Notes: generated by a model not told the origin, from the letters alone. Shown: positions 1-11,325, counted from the first letter of the stretch. The stretch is 64,000 bases of DNA from Callorhinus ursinus (GCF_003265705.1 NW_020313285.1:19430711-19494710), one strand, 5' to 3'. Program-made: numbers and translations.

Positions 1-235
1 ACAGACCCTGTCAGGGAGAAGGATGGAGAAGTTTGGTCCCCACACCTGACTCACGTGGCCACTGAACTGAACTGAGCCCTAGGAAACAGTGTTCGTTTGC
101 AAAAGAAGAAGAAGAAGAAGAAGAAGAAGAAGAAGAAGAAGAAGACGACGACTCACTCTTTGAAAAGTGACCCAGATCCCCTTCCCTTTATTGTGAGTCC
201 CTGTCTCTCTCTACTGAATGTTCAGCAGAATTACC
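1..235. repeat. (GAA)n microsatellite and flanks
   Basis: About 14 uninterrupted GAA units lie at roughly 103-145, ending in GAC GAC GAC. The flanks carry no gene signal. A homopurine GAA tract can form triplex DNA and is length-unstable in mammals. The short lysine-rich reading frame through it is an artefact of the repeat. It may be the expanded A-rich tail of an old retroelement, but no body is recognisable to its left. Confidence 0.9.
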
Positions 236-1221
236 TGAAGGGAAACCACAGTAAGATACCATGTCACACCTATGAGGATGGTTATAATCAAAAACGCAGA
301 AAATAACAAGTGTTAGTGGGACGCCTGGGTGGCTCATCTGGTTAAGTGTCCAACTCTTGATTTCAGCTCAGGTCATGGTCTCAGGGTCCTGGGATGGAGC
401 CCTGCATCAGGCTCTGCACTTAGCAGGGAATCATTTTGCGGATTTCTCTCCCTCTTCATCTGTGCCTCCCCCTGCTCGTGCATGCTCTCTCTTTCACTAA
501 AGTAAATAAATAAATCTTCAAAAAAATAAAGAAAATAACAAGCATCAGTGAGGATGGGCATGGAATCCTCGTGCACGCTTTGTTGGTAGGATATAAAATG
601 GTGCAGCTTCTGGGGAAAATAGTTTGCTGTCCTTTGAAAGGTTAAACATAGAATTATGAGACCCAGCATTTCCATTCCTAGGTACATTCACCAAAAAAAA
701 AAAAAAAAAAAAAAAAAAAAGGAAACCAGGGGCTTGAGCTGAGACCAGTGCACCAATGTTCATGGCAGCGTTATTCACAAAAACCAAAAGGTGGAAGAAT
801 CTCAAGTGTCTATCAACAGAAGAATGGGTACACAAAATGTGGTACAACCATACAAGGGAATGGTCTTCAACCGTAAGAAGGAACGGAATTCTGATACACG
901 CTACCATACGGATGAACCTTGAAAATATTTATGCCAAGTGAAATAAGTCAGACACAAAAGTACAATTCCACTTACACATACTATCTAGAATAGGCAAATT
1001 CATAGAGTCAGAAAGTGGATTAAGGGTTACCAGAGGCTTGGGGGAGTTACTGGTTAGTGGGGATAGAGCTTCTGTTTGGGGTGATGGAAAAGTCTGGGCA
1101 ACAGTGGAGAGGATGATGCAACAGTGTCGAGGTGATTAATGCCTGCCACTGAATTGAACATTGAAAAATGATTAAAGTGGCATATCTTATGTTGTATGTA
1201 TTTTACCACAATTAAATAAAA
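236..1221 (+). mobile_element. L1 LINE 3' end (old L1M type), split by a SINE
   Basis: Text typical of the L1 ORF2 end and 3' UTR runs through the segment: the 'accacagtaagataccatgt' block near 247, the 'acccagcatttccattccta' block at 661, a 'tgttcatggcagcgttattc' block at 758 and the terminal 'ttttaccacaatta' at 1201. Translation is broken by stops, and an internal A28 run (693-720) is a later expansion. A carnivore SINE interrupts it at 318-529. It is a dead, 5'-truncated copy. Confidence 0.85.
318..529 (+). mobile_element. Carnivore tRNA-Lys SINE (SINEC)
   Basis: The tRNA-derived head (cgcctgggtggctcatctgg, with a pol III A-box TGGCTCA-type motif) is followed by a CT-rich part and an AAATAAATAAATCTT tail. 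It sits inside the older L1. The flanking direct repeat agaaaataacaag is at 298-310 and 530-542. The repeat continues as tgttagtg on the left and catcagtg on the right, so the extended duplication has diverged. Divergence in the head suggests one of the older copies here. Confidence 0.93.
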
Positions 1222-2210
1222 TTACCGGAAGAGCTTGCTGAAATGTGGGCTCCAAGGACCCGCTCCTCAACGTGTTGAATCGGTAAGACCAGGGTCGGGC
1301 TCCTCAGTGTGCCCTTCTAGCAGCTTGCCCACGGGCTCCAGTGGGGGTAATCCAGGGGCCTCCTTTAGCACGCAGATATGCGCTCAGTCATGCCACCTGC
1401 CTTTCTTGGGAAACACAAGGAAACAAGAGAGAAGGGCCTGCTGCACTTTCCTGAGGCAGGACACTCCCATTTTACACATTGGGACGAAGGAAGGTAGGCC
1501 ACTCCATGCACCAGCTGAGCGAGGATGGGCACGCAGGTCCCCCCCAGGCTGTACCTGAAGGTGGCAGTCTTGGGAGCAGAGGACTGACAGGGACCCTGCA
1601 ACCAAGCCTGTGGCTCTGGGATGCAGGGCCTTGCGGTGGGATCTGCCCACCTCCATGCCAGCCCTCGGAGCCCTGTTCCGCATCCCTCTCCAGCCTGCCC
1701 CTTCCCAGCCAAGCTTGTCTGCGGGCCCCAGCAAAGGCCAGAGACAGGAGGTGGCTTGGGGCTCCGCCCCCTTCGGGAGTTGGTCATGCTGCCTTCTTTC
1801 TCCCTAATTCTCCCAGGACCAGGGTCAGGGTAGCTCTTGTCTCATCAGTGGGACATGATCTCAGTACTGGCATTCTCCTCCCAGTGACCAATGCGACTTA
1901 CTGTACTTATTGACTCTGCCTTTCCTTGCATGTGAGCAATCAGATTACTAGTAAAGAGAACGACCCTGAGCAATTACAAAACATCTCTGGGCTGATATTT
2001 GAGAGTTTGTGCTTGTGTCCTTACGTTGCCCGGCAACTCAAGTATTTCTTGAGCTTGGTTTATACTTCTACTCTGAGTTCCTGAAACTCATTTTCAGAAA
2101 CGATTCTAGTCATGTCCCATCCAGAGAAAAGCACAGAAAAAACCCAGCCTGGAAAACTCAAATGTAATTATTGTTCATCTCCAGGAGGGAAAGAGGCTCA
2201 CTCCTCATTC
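1222..2210. other. Unique sequence, no recognisable feature
   Basis: Moderately GC-rich single-copy DNA. The overlapping frames between 1235 and 1913 show no known domain, no codon bias I can see and no convincing splice context, so I read them as chance ORFs. Confidence 0.5.
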
Positions 2211-2214
2211 ACTC

Positions 2215-2720
2215 CCCTGACTTCTACTGAATCCCGACCAAGTTCTGGGAATGCACCAGTCTTGGGAAGTGGGAGTGAGCAAGACATAGGTCTCCCCCAC
2301 AGGGAGCTTGGTCCCCACTGGGGTGAGGGTCGGATGGGGGGCATAGGACAACCGGCCACTGTAAAATAGTTGATCGGTAGACAAGGCAGGGGTGTAGAGG
2401 GAGGGCCAGAGGCTTGGCCTGAAGGGTCAGAGACCGGAGGACTCAGGGAAGATCAGAAATGAGGGGACACTTTGAAGAGACTCTTGGAAAATGAGTACAG
2501 TTTTGTAGGCCAGTTTTGTAGGCAGAGAGGACAGGGTTAGTCCCCATGCTCCCATGCAATGAAGAGGATCATCCGTCAATGTGGAGACAGATGAGGGCAC
2601 AGGAGGCTGGAGAATGGAAAGTGGCCTGACCCCTTGGGCTGGTATGACACATTTACAAGGTCAGACTGGATCCTCTAGGCAGCAGAGAATACCGGAATAT
2701 TCTGAGCAGGAGAGCGCTGT
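2215..2720 (-). mobile_element. L2 LINE 3' end, antisense, degenerate
   Basis: The plus strand shows the reverse complement of the L2 3' region: 'gagtgagcaagacatagg...ccccacagggagcttgg', then a stretch resembling 'ggcctgaagg...gatcagaaatgag'. It is heavily diverged. It also contains a perfect 13-bp tandem duplication (cagttttgtaggc at 2498-2510 and 2511-2523). Confidence 0.5.
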
Positions 2721-2739
2721 GGTCAGGTTTGTAGGGTTT

Positions 2740-3130
2740 TTTGGAAAGTATGACAAATTCCATAAAAAGTGGAGAGAAGAGAATAGTGAACCTCCACAAG
2801 CCTGTACTTAAACTGAACAATTACTAATGTTTTTCCAAATTTTCTTAATGTATTTCTTCTTTGCTAAAATATTTTAAGGCAAATCAAGTCACCCTCTTTA
2901 GAAAGTTCAGGGTACATGCTTTATGAATTAAGATTTTTTTTTTTTTTACACAACTACACTGCCATTGTTATCACCCCTCACATAATTAACAGGAATTTCT
3001 TAACATCTAATACCGGGTTCAGAACCAAATTTCCCACATTGTCCCCAAAATGTGTTTGTTTCAAGGTTGATTTTGATTTTTATGAATCAGGATTCAAAGC
3101 CAGTCTACACATTGCAGTTATGATTTTTGT
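2740..3130 (-). mobile_element. Old L1 (L1ME type) 3' end, antisense
   Basis: The segment reads as the complement of an L1ME-like 3' end: 'tttccaaattttcttaatgt', 'attttaaggcaaatcaagtc', a T-run at 2934-2947, 'ttatcacccctcacataatt' and 'gaatcaggattcaaagccag'. No coding potential remains. Confidence 0.6.
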
Positions 3131-3729
3131 TTTAGAAAGCTCACCCAGGGAAGGTGAAGTATGGACATTTCAAGTCTTCTAGCTCCAGAAAGAGGCCAAG
3201 TTACATCTTTTCCTTTGAAAACACGGGTCTCAAGTTGGGGAAAGCAGGCTGGGCCGGAGTTACCCTTGCCCCTGGGTGAGAAGGGGTGGCATCTGAGCCC
3301 CGGGAGGATGGGCCCTGAGGGGTGGACAGAGACACGGGTCAGGGGAGAGGGACGTGGACCACTTTTCCAGGAAGTTTTAAGAGAAAGCGCATGGGCCCTA
3401 GTGAAAGAGGACAGCCAGGCAAAGAGGGTCAGCTTTAGGTGTGGGATGTCTGTGAGCTTCTAAAAGGCTAAAAGTCTCTAGTTTATCACTAGAGACATGG
3501 AGGAAGGGTCAGGTGGTCAGCGTAAACTGAGGCCACTTTCAGGAAGATAGCCCAGAAGCACATATCAAGCTCTTTCAAGTGGCCATAGCATTGAGCTTGC
3601 CCCCAGAAACTGAAGCTAAGGAGGAAGAGATGCACAGAATGATTTATCTAGGAGGTGGGTTGGTGCTTTATTCCTGACAGGAAAAGCTGAAAGTAGCCTG
3701 TAGGTATAACCATACGGATAGGATTATAC
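3131..3729. other. Unique sequence, nothing recognised
   Basis: Purine-rich single-copy DNA without a recognisable gene, repeat or motif cluster. Confidence 0.5.
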
Positions 3730-3955
3730 AAGGGATTCTCAGCCTCAGCTGTTGACATTTGAGGTCAGATAATTCTTTGTAGTGGGAGCTATCCTGGGCC
3801 TTGTAGGATGTTTAGCAGCATGATGAGCAGCATCTAGATTACTAGGTGCTAGTAGTTACCACCCCACCGCCAAGTTGTGACAACCAAAAATGTCTCCAGA
3901 CTTTGCAAAATGCCCCCAGGGAAGAGGCAATTTTCAACTGCGTTTGGAACCACTG
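3730..3955 (-). mobile_element. MER20 hAT-Charlie DNA transposon remnant
   Basis: Nearly full-length MER20 in reverse orientation. It opens with the terminal-repeat-like 'agggattctcagcctc', continues through 'ttgtgacaaccaaaaatgtc' and 'tccagactttgcaaaatg', and closes with 'ggaaccactg'. MER20 is a non-autonomous element with no protein. Some MER20 copies were exapted as enhancers in placental mammals, but nothing here shows this one was. Confidence 0.85.
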
Positions 3956-4019
3956 GGTTAACGCATGATGTGCCCATCCAGTGACGTATTACAGGGTCTT
4001 GAAGATCGCTTTCAGGAGT

Positions 4020-4290
4020 GATTAAGAATGCATGCAAGAATCCTTACAATATAATATTAAGAAAAAAAGTTGTACAAATAATTTTCTATATAAGAATAAT
4101 ACTGAATGTATAAATAAGCACTCATTATTCCCATAAAATGGGAAGAGGTGAAGGAAAAAATACTAAAATATTAAAGGAACTAACTCTGGATGGTAAGAGA
4201 GGCGACCTGCTCCCAAGTTTTCCCTTTTTAGGAGAAAAAAAAAACCACCACATTTTCTACACTGATCATTAGTGTTTTATATCTATTTGT
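4020..4290 (+). mobile_element. Old L1 3' fragment
   Basis: AT-rich text resembling the L1M 3' end: 'aagaatgcatgcaagaatcc', 'aactctggatggtaagagag' and 'cacattttctacactgatca'. Short, old and noncoding. Confidence 0.5.
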
Positions 4291-4321
4291 GCACACAGTG
4301 TTGCCGCAGACCCACTAATTT

Positions 4322-4690
4322 ATTTTCAGGAAATTTATTACTGATATAACATACATGCAGTAAAGTTTATAAGCATATATAGCTCAGTGGAGTTTCACTA
4401 AGTGAACATACTTGTGAAAACCAGCACTCCAATCAAGAACCAGAACATCAGCAGACCTCTTAGTAGTCCCCCTGTGTCCCCTTCCAGTCACCCCCACCCC
4501 CAGGATGACCCATTTCCTGATTTAAACCCCACAGAGTCCTTTTGCCTGTTTTAAAGCTTTATATAGATGGAATCATGCATGCAGTGTGAACTCTTTTGTA
4601 TCTGGCTTCTTTGGCTCAGTGTTGTTGGTGAGATTCATTTAGGTTATGGTGTGTAGTTGTAGTATATTATAATGAGCCTATATTATTTTT
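4322..4690 (-). mobile_element. L1M 3' end, antisense
   Basis: The complement of an L1 3' UTR is recognisable from 'taacatacatgcagtaaagt', 'gaaaaccagcactccaatca', 'tagatggaatcatgcatgca' and 'ttctttggctcagtgttg'. This is the same general class as the antisense L1s near 29, 34 and 44 kb but a separate insertion. Confidence 0.7.
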
Positions 4691-4699
4691 AAAATCATA

Positions 4700-5690
4700 A
4701 AGCTATTCTAAAAAGATGGCAGATGGCGGCTATTAAAAAGCTGGGATGCTTTCCATTTCCCAATGAATGTTCTGCAGTTCTCTGCCAGGGAGCCAGTCAT
4801 GGCCTCCAGCCCCTGGCTGCTTGCCCTAGCGGTTGCTTCTCCAGGTCTAGGAAGGATTGGTACTGATCTCACCATCCCCTGGCTCACCGGCCCTCATCAG
4901 TGATGCACCTTCGTGTTTGACCCCCTCGATGAGGAGACCAATCAGAAAAGATGGGGGGGGGCTGTACGTCTTGCACACAGGGCTGAACAGGAAGTGGGGC
5001 CTGGGATGTCCAGAAAGGGGCCAGATGCTCCTGAAGAGAGGGTCTTCACTTCTGTTTCCCTGGTGACTGTCGCTGACCTGCCACTGGCAGAGAATCCGAC
5101 AAAGGTTGCCTCATCTGGCGCCCTGGCTTGTCACATTCCTCAGCGTAAAGCGCCTCCGGATACTCCTTTAGTGCTCCCAATCTTACAGAGCGGGGGGCTG
5201 TCGTGATTTCCCAGTTGAGGCACCAAGGGCCTGATGCTGGGAGAAGTAACTTGTTAAGGGCACACGCTGGGCTATGAGACCGGGTCTGTGCCACCTCAGT
5301 GTTGCCTCTCAAGGCCACTCTCCTGCCCCTCCCATCGCTGGCTGAGATGCGGGGGAGAGAGTCAGGACTCCATCCAAGTGGCATTCTCAGTCTGCTGACC
5401 TGTTCGCAGGCCGGCTGTGCGGTCGGGCCGATCATGATCGCAGACACCACTTCAGTTGCAATGACCATAAAATGGGCAGCTCAATACTGCCCTTCTTCTT
5501 GCCCCAGGCCCTCCTCCTCTCCCCGGCAGGAATCGCTGGAAAAATGTTCTGGAAAAACGGAGGCATTTTTACGACGCTCTCCTCACCTAAACCTGCTGGG
5601 CCAGGACAGAGCGCAGACCCTCGGGCTCTGACCATTATCCTACACTCTGGCCCCGGGCGCCTCGGGCTTTGATGTTGTCTTGGTAAATGC
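4700..5690. other. Unique sequence with a YY1-like motif pair
   Basis: At 4713-4730 the sequence AAGATGGCAGATGGCGGC contains two overlapping YY1-type cores, the second matching the AGATGGCGGC part of the consensus. The remainder is single-copy DNA with short chance frames on both strands and no domain I recognise. Confidence 0.35.
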
Positions 5691-6110
5691 CCCCGAGTCA
5701 CCGGTGGGCTCTGATCTCCCCAGCACCTAATAATTCAAACAGCCTGGGGCAGTGAGCCGCTAATCAGCTGGGCAGCCTTTGCAGCTGCACAATGAGGTTG
5801 AGGGAAAAGGGGTCCCTTTCATTCTTAGGGTCTCATTCCACAACCTGAGGGCCAAGGCAGACGCCACTGTCCCTTGGTCCCGGGGGGAGGTGAATTCCTG
5901 CGAGGACCCGAGCGGGCATCTGCCCAGCCGAGGCGGCCGGTTGCACGGTTTGAATCATGGCTGTCCCGGCCAGGCCATCGGGTGGGAATTAAAATTTAAT
6001 TTAGAAAGTCCTGTCTCTGCGGCCCTGGTGGCCGTCGTCTGGGTGATTGACTGGCTGGTTTCTTTCACCTTTGCACGCCTTGCGTTTTTACTGGCGGAGG
6101 AAATGAAGGC
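5690..6110. promoter_or_regulatory. Candidate conserved noncoding element
   Basis: Unlike its flanks, this block is dense in developmental transcription-factor motifs: TAATAATT near 5729, CTAATCAG near 5760, two CAGCTG E-boxes at 5765-5770 and 5782-5787, a palindromic AT block (aattaaaatttaattt) near 5988, and TGATTGAC (PBX/MEIS type) at 6044-6051. No repeat is recognisable. A 208-codon frame overlaps it but looks like chance. The regulatory role is an inference from motif density alone. Confidence 0.3.
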
Positions 6111-6770
6111 TGAACTGGGGCAGGAAATTCCATGTACACAGGTGTTTCTGGTTAGCCCCGTGCACCTCACCCAGGGGCACAACTGGGGGCCAGGGATGCC
6201 TGTGAGCCCAGGGCTTCTGTGGCCCGGCAGCTGTTGCGGCTTTGCCTGCAGGGAAGGCTGGACAGGGCACTCGGGCCACGGCAGGACAGACAGGGGTACC
6301 AGCGAACGGTCCCGCGCCTGGCCCTGGGAGCCCCATGACTGCCCAGCTCTTGCCACAGGATCACACGGGCGACTTGGCAGGAGGAACCCCAGCCCCTGTG
6401 CCTGACCCAAAAGATTAGCAGCGCCCCGAGGTGGGGTTTACACATTGTAGCCAACACTTCATGTGGCTGACCTGCCCCCATTTGCACATCTTCCGAAGGG
6501 CTTAAGGATCCACAAAGCACGCCCTCCCTTGTTTAAAGGGTCTCTGGAGGTGCTGGGGAGGCAGCCTTGGGCTTGGTCTGAGACAGCCATCTGCAGGGCT
6601 TGTTCCAGAGGCTAAAGAAGCAGCTTTCCTCCTTCCATAATATCTTCATGCCACCATCGGGGCATTTCCAGCATCGGTCACTCACTGTGCCAGGAAAGGC
6701 ATTTGGGGGTCCTGTCCCACCCAGAGTGTGCCTGGAGGGAGGGGCATTCTGAGCAATGGCACAGGGAGAT
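6110..6770. other. Unique sequence, nothing recognised
   Basis: GC-rich single-copy sequence in which open frames occur on both strands. None resembles a known protein. Confidence 0.5.
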
Positions 6771-6774
6771 ACAC

Positions 6775-6910
6775 TGGGTGGCTCTAGGCAAATGTTCACC
6801 CCCACTCCACCCCCCTCAGTTTTCTAATGGGCATCACAGGACTGAACTCTGCTGTGTTGGCACGCAGATTAATGAGATACCCACGCTCTGTGATAAGCGC
6901 ACAGAGAATC
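6775..6910 (+). mobile_element. MIR SINE fragment
   Basis: MIR-like order on the plus strand: 'ctcagttttctaatgggcat', then 'gattaatgagatacccac' and 'tgataagcgcacagag', matching the core-to-3' part of MIR. Diverged and short. Confidence 0.45.
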
Positions 6911-6929
6911 TTCACGCGGCTCTCAACTG

Positions 6930-7282
6930 AGTATCCAGCTCCTGGGAACAACCCCAAGAGAGTCACTCAAAAGGAAAATTATATTTTGGACAGTGTAGAG
7001 TAATTTAAGACATAACAAAAAAAAATTGTAACCAATGAAAATGCCCATCAATTGGTTGTAGACTGAGCTGTGTCATTGATGTAATAAGGAATAGCCAATA
7101 AGATCATGATGACGAGCATGAAGCCATGTACAAGGCCCAGGAAGAAAACAAGTCTTGCACCCTAATTACAATGGTCAGAAGATGTGTACCTTGAGGGAGA
7201 GCGGAGGGACATGCAAGTAATTGTTTATGTAAATATATTTAAGTCATTTGATATTTAAATGCATAATTTAAAATGAAAATGA
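6930..7282 (+). mobile_element. Old L1 fragment, followed by a SINE
   Basis: L1M-like phrases appear in order: 'aatgcccatcaattggttgt', 'aatagccaataagatcatga' and 'gcatgaagccatgtacaa'. The AT-rich end at about 7240-7282 was the target for the carnivore SINE that follows, and similar AT-rich text resumes beyond it. Confidence 0.45.
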
Positions 7283-7483
7283 GGGCGCCTGGGTGGCTCA
7301 GTTGGTTAAGCGATTGCCTTTGGCTCGGGTCATGATCCCGGAGTCCCGGGATCGAGTCCCACATCGGGCTCCTTGCTCAGTGGGGAGTCTGCTTCTCCCT
7401 CTGACCCTACCCCCTCTTGTGCTTTCTCTCTCACTCTCTCTCTCAAATAAATAAAATAAAATCTTTTAAAAAAATAAATAAAA
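7283..7483 (+). mobile_element. Carnivore tRNA-Lys SINE (SINEC)
   Basis: Full-length copy with the A-box TGGCTCAGTTGG, a B-box-like GGGATCGAGTCCC and an AATAAAATAAAATC tail. A perfect 14-bp target-site duplication (taaaatgaaaatga) is at 7269-7282 and 7484-7497. The intact duplication and consensus-like head indicate a fairly recent insertion. Confidence 0.97.
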
Positions 7484-7499
7484 TAAAATGAAAATGAAA

Positions 7500-8085
7500 T
7501 AAGAACAGGGAGAGCTATGAATGTGTGTCAATTATCAAGTTCCTACTGGGATGAGACCTCGTGTCATCTGTCCAGGACAAGATATATGTGATCTCAAAGG
7601 CTGGAGAAAAGCCTGTAGCTGGTGCTCAGGCCCTGTGGGGGACATAGACATGGGGTCATCAGAGTGTGTTCGGCCACCTTCATGAGGTTCTGGCATTGGT
7701 TAGGGTGTCCTGGGCAACCTGGGGAAAATGGGGTTAAGTCTCCGTCAGGACATCACGTGCTGCCCTGGGCCCCTGAGGAGGGTCGGAGGGTCCTCAGGGC
7801 TGTCCCCAGGGCTCTGACGGGCACACGGTTGCCCCTAGCTGTAGGGTGAGAGAAATGTGTTTTCACGGCAGTGAGGAGCTCTAAGGCTGGGCACCTGAGC
7901 AGCACTATAGCCGGGACCTCTTGTTCTTCGTGAAGCACAAATGAATGGCTGGCCCAAGTGGCTGTGTAGGTTGAGGGCTAGAGAGGGCCTAAACTGAGAC
8001 CCCTGAGAGCCAGCCGCCTTGTCCTGGGACCCCTGCCTGGTAACGTCGAAGGCACCGAGAGTGGCCATCTCTCTTGTTCAACATA
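7500..8085. other. Unique sequence, nothing recognised
   Basis: Single-copy DNA without recognisable coding or repeat content. Confidence 0.5.
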
Positions 8086-8087
8086 CT

Positions 8088-8230
8088 TCCCATCATTCAA
8101 GGCGTAGCTCCATCTTCCTCCCCCCAGGAACCTCTTCTGACCAGTTCAGCCCTTGCCAGTCTGCGCTCAGAGCACTTCTAGAATCTGGATGTGGCCCTGA
8201 GTCCCTGGAGGGCAGGAGCCCGGCCTCACC
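8088..8230 (+). mobile_element. L2 LINE 3' fragment
   Basis: 'aggaacctcttctgaccag' and 'ctgagtccctggagggcagg' follow the order of the L2 3' end (shortened proteolysis-like CCTTCCCTGACC block, then the 'gagggcagg' block). Highly diverged. Confidence 0.5.
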
Positions 8231-8420
8231 CTTTCCCAGTGGCACCTCCCTCTCCCCCCGAGGGCTTTCAGAATGGCTCTCCATTCCTTCGTACTGGGTT
8301 GCCCCAGATGCCAAGTAACCGTTGGAATGGCAGCAATGACCTGTGAATTTCAATTCCTCTTCTAAAACCACTTGCAGATATTTCTGCCGCTTTCCTCCAC
8401 TCCCCCATCCTGCTTCTTCC

Positions 8421-8620
8421 TTTTTTTTTTTTTTAAGATTTTATTTATTTGAGAGAGAGAGAATGAGAGAGAGAGAAAGCACATGGGGGGGGAGGGTCAG
8501 AGGGAGAAGCAGACCCCCCGCCGAGCAGGGAGCCCGATGCGGGACTCGATCCCGGAACTCCGGGATCACGACCTGAGCCGGAGGAAGTTGCTCAACCGAC
8601 TGAGCCACCCAGGCGCCCCC
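8421..8620 (-). mobile_element. Carnivore tRNA-Lys SINE, antisense
   Basis: The complement of the SINE reads from a T-run and 'aagattttatttatttgaga' through 'agcagggagcccgatgcg' to 'tgagccacccaggcgcc'. The short direct repeat CTTCTTCC at 8413-8420 and 8626-8633 is the probable target duplication. Confidence 0.96.
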
Positions 8621-8817
8621 CCCCACTTCTTCCCTTCCCCCACCCCCCAGACAGGACTTACGAAACAGTAACTCACACCCCCGTCCTTCGTATCTCTGCT
8701 CCTCCTGTGGTTATCACTGTGGCTTCTTCTGGGGTAAGCCTGATTCTGACCCACCTCCCGGCACCCCTAGGTCCCCGCAAGAACCATCACACAGGGGCCT
8801 GGCCAGCTTGGAGTTCC

Positions 8818-9045
8818 AAACCCTGAGCACTCACGGTACGTCAAGCGCTGCACTCAGCGCCCCGCATGCATCACCAGGTTTCATTCTCCCAAACACCCCA
8901 CGAGACAGGCAGTATTCCTGCTTACGGATGGGAGATACTGAAGCTGGGAGAGGTTCGTCTCTTGCCCAAGGTCATGGAGCTAGTAAGGAGGACAGCCAGG
9001 ATCCAGACTTTGGCTGTCTGATTCCGAAGTCTAGGCTTTTCTTTG
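8818..9045 (-). mobile_element. MIR SINE, antisense
   Basis: The plus strand shows the MIR complement in order: 'cctgagcactcacggtacgt', 'cattctcccaaacacccc', 'acggatgggagatactgaag' and 'cttgcccaaggtcatggagc'. It retains the conserved central core. Overlapping frames are not genes. Confidence 0.75.
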
Positions 9046-11195
9046 CTCTAAATCCCTCCACTCGACCTTCTCTTTTGTCTGCGGAATTCTAGGAAGTGTT
9101 GGTTCTGTTTCTCATCAGCAGGGCCTCGTGCTCCCTGTGGAGCAGGGTCTCTGGGCATTTGCACATCATCCCCACAGGCAAATGTTGGGTGTGCAGAGCC
9201 TCATCTCCAGGTCCAGGCTGTCCAGAACCAGCTGGAATCAGAGGCATTCTGGCCCTTTTCCCCACCACATGGAAATGTCATTTGCAATCAGCCGGCTGTA
9301 GTTGGAGAGCTGCCTTTTACGTACAGTAAGTAAAAGGACCACATGGAAACACTCAGTGCCTCAGCCAGCACCAGAGAAGCCCTGGCTCATAGCCATGAAT
9401 GGCGGCAGGTCCAATAATGTTGAGCTCCAGGCATGCACGTTGCCAAGACGCCAGAGGGGTTTTGGAGACTGACCAGCTTCTCCAGCACGCAAAAAGACTG
9501 AGCATGGTGTCGGGCATATGGGTGCTTGAGAATGTAGGTCCGTGTTCTGTGACGGAGGGGCCATGGTCCTGTGGGCTGAGTGTCTTGGTGATAAAATGTT
9601 CCTTGCCATGGCTATCTTGGGACTACGGGGCGGTCTAAATCAGGGGAGCACGGGCTTCTGAGGTTGTATGCAAACTCATGCATGTTCCTGTGTCCAACAA
9701 GTAGCCATAGCTTTCTCTGCATTTTCAGAGGTGTCCAAGACCCACAAAAGGCCAAAGACCCTACTATCCACGATACTGCAGTGGGGGCCAAGGGATTAAG
9801 CCATTCAGCATGTTCAACTCTACCATCACCCCTGGGACTACTGCCAGGGGGAGATGTGCCAGACGGGCGCAAGTATGTGAGGATGGGGAATGGGCACCCA
9901 GGTCAGGCTGACTCTCCTTCTGACTCCCTTCCCACTCTGACCACACAGACTGCGGAGAGCAGAGCCCCGCACCCCTCGGGTCTTTGGGGAAGATGGCCTC
10001 CCCCACCATCATCTGTGAACCTCATCTTCAAGTTTAGAGCTTCCTCCCCAGGTGGGGTTGCCCCCTCTCTGAGCTCCAATTTCCCCATCGGCCTGTGGCC
10101 ATATATCTTCTCCTCTTTTCTCCTGGCTGCTTTATAGCTTGCTGGAAACACCTTCCCTTAGCACTTCGAAATGCATCACTTGAAAGCATCTTAACGTTAA
10201 CCAATGTGATTCTTTTTTAATTTGAAGGGGCTTATTTCTCTGAACAGCTTTCCTGATCATATAGGAGGGCATGCTCCCTCATATTAAACTTTTTCTTTAA
10301 AAAGAGCAAAAAATGACTCACATCTGTTTGATATTTAATTCAAATTGAATGGCAGGACAGGAACAGAATTACGCTGCAAACGGCCATAAAGCGCCAAGCA
10401 TACCAAACCTACATGCCAGAAAATTTGAAATGACAGAGGATTGAAGGGATGTGGCCTGGACAACGGGACATTTCCTACCCAGAAGCCAGAGCTGTAGTAG
10501 TCAAGCCGGCAGAAGGTGGCAGGTGCGAGAGGGGCTCACTTCACACTGGAGGATTTTGTAGGGACTGGTTTCCAGCCACATGTGAGTTTGGCTCTGGGAT
10601 CCAAGCCTCCACCAAGGGTCCTGATCTCATTGGGAATCCAATGCCCGTTGCTCTGGGTTGTCGTGGGGTGGGGGTGGTGGCCTGTCTGAGCCCCCCAAAG
10701 GGATGCTGGGTAATGCTCAAACGCAGCCTGGGTGGCTGACCAGATACTGCCCTGCTCTCGGGGTCCTGGAGGCCCCGGGATTTGGCTACAGCCCAGAGAT
10801 TGAGCTGGAAGTCTCCAGCTCCCAGCTGATCAGTTTACCAGAGACTCCAACATCTGGTGTCTAAGAGGGCAGAGGGATGATGTGGGGCCCAGAGAGATGT
10901 TTTTCCTTCCTTCTGAGGAAAGAAGGTGACCTCAAAATGCCAGGCGACCTGTACTGCCGTGAGCTCTGAGAGAGAGATCCCAGGAAAGAAGTGAGCATGA
11001 CCTCTTGGCTAATACCCTCTGGCCCCTTTTGAAGCCAGGGGACTAATTCCAGGATCCCGGCACAGCAGTGCCATCGTGAACCGTGTCTGGTCACATCGGC
11101 TAGGTAGGCATTGACAGTGAGGCTCTGCCAGAGCTCGTGGGCTACCCCTCACCAGGCATGCACCGATGGAGGGGGTGAGGACAAGAGCAGGAACC
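9046..11195. other. Unique sequence, nothing recognised
   Basis: About 2.1 kb of mixed GC content. An AT-rich part at 10160-10440 (including 'tgatatttaattcaaattga' near 10330) is the only stretch that looks compositionally distinct and might be conserved. ORFs up to 157 codons occur on both strands without any recognisable domain. Confidence 0.4.
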
Positions 11196-11199
11196 CCAC

Positions 11200-11325
11200 A
11201 CTTACCAGCTCAGTGGATTTGGGCACTCTTCCCCTCTGTGCATCTTAGTTTCCTCATCCGTAGCAAGGGATCTTTAAGATCCTCTCAAGATTATTTTAAA
11301 TGTTTAACGTTATAATTATAAACGC
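11200..11325 (+). mobile_element. MIR SINE fragment
   Basis: 'acttaccagctcagtggatt', 'tgggcactcttcccctct' and 'ttagtttcctcatccgtag' follow the MIR core and 3' order. Confidence 0.6.

Noticed and set aside
97..306. Lysine-rich 69-codon frame
   Set aside because: It is encoded by the microsatellite and the start of an L1.
5779..6405. 208-codon plus-strand open frame
   Set aside because: No recognisable domain, no splice or promoter context, and overlapped by equally long antisense frames.
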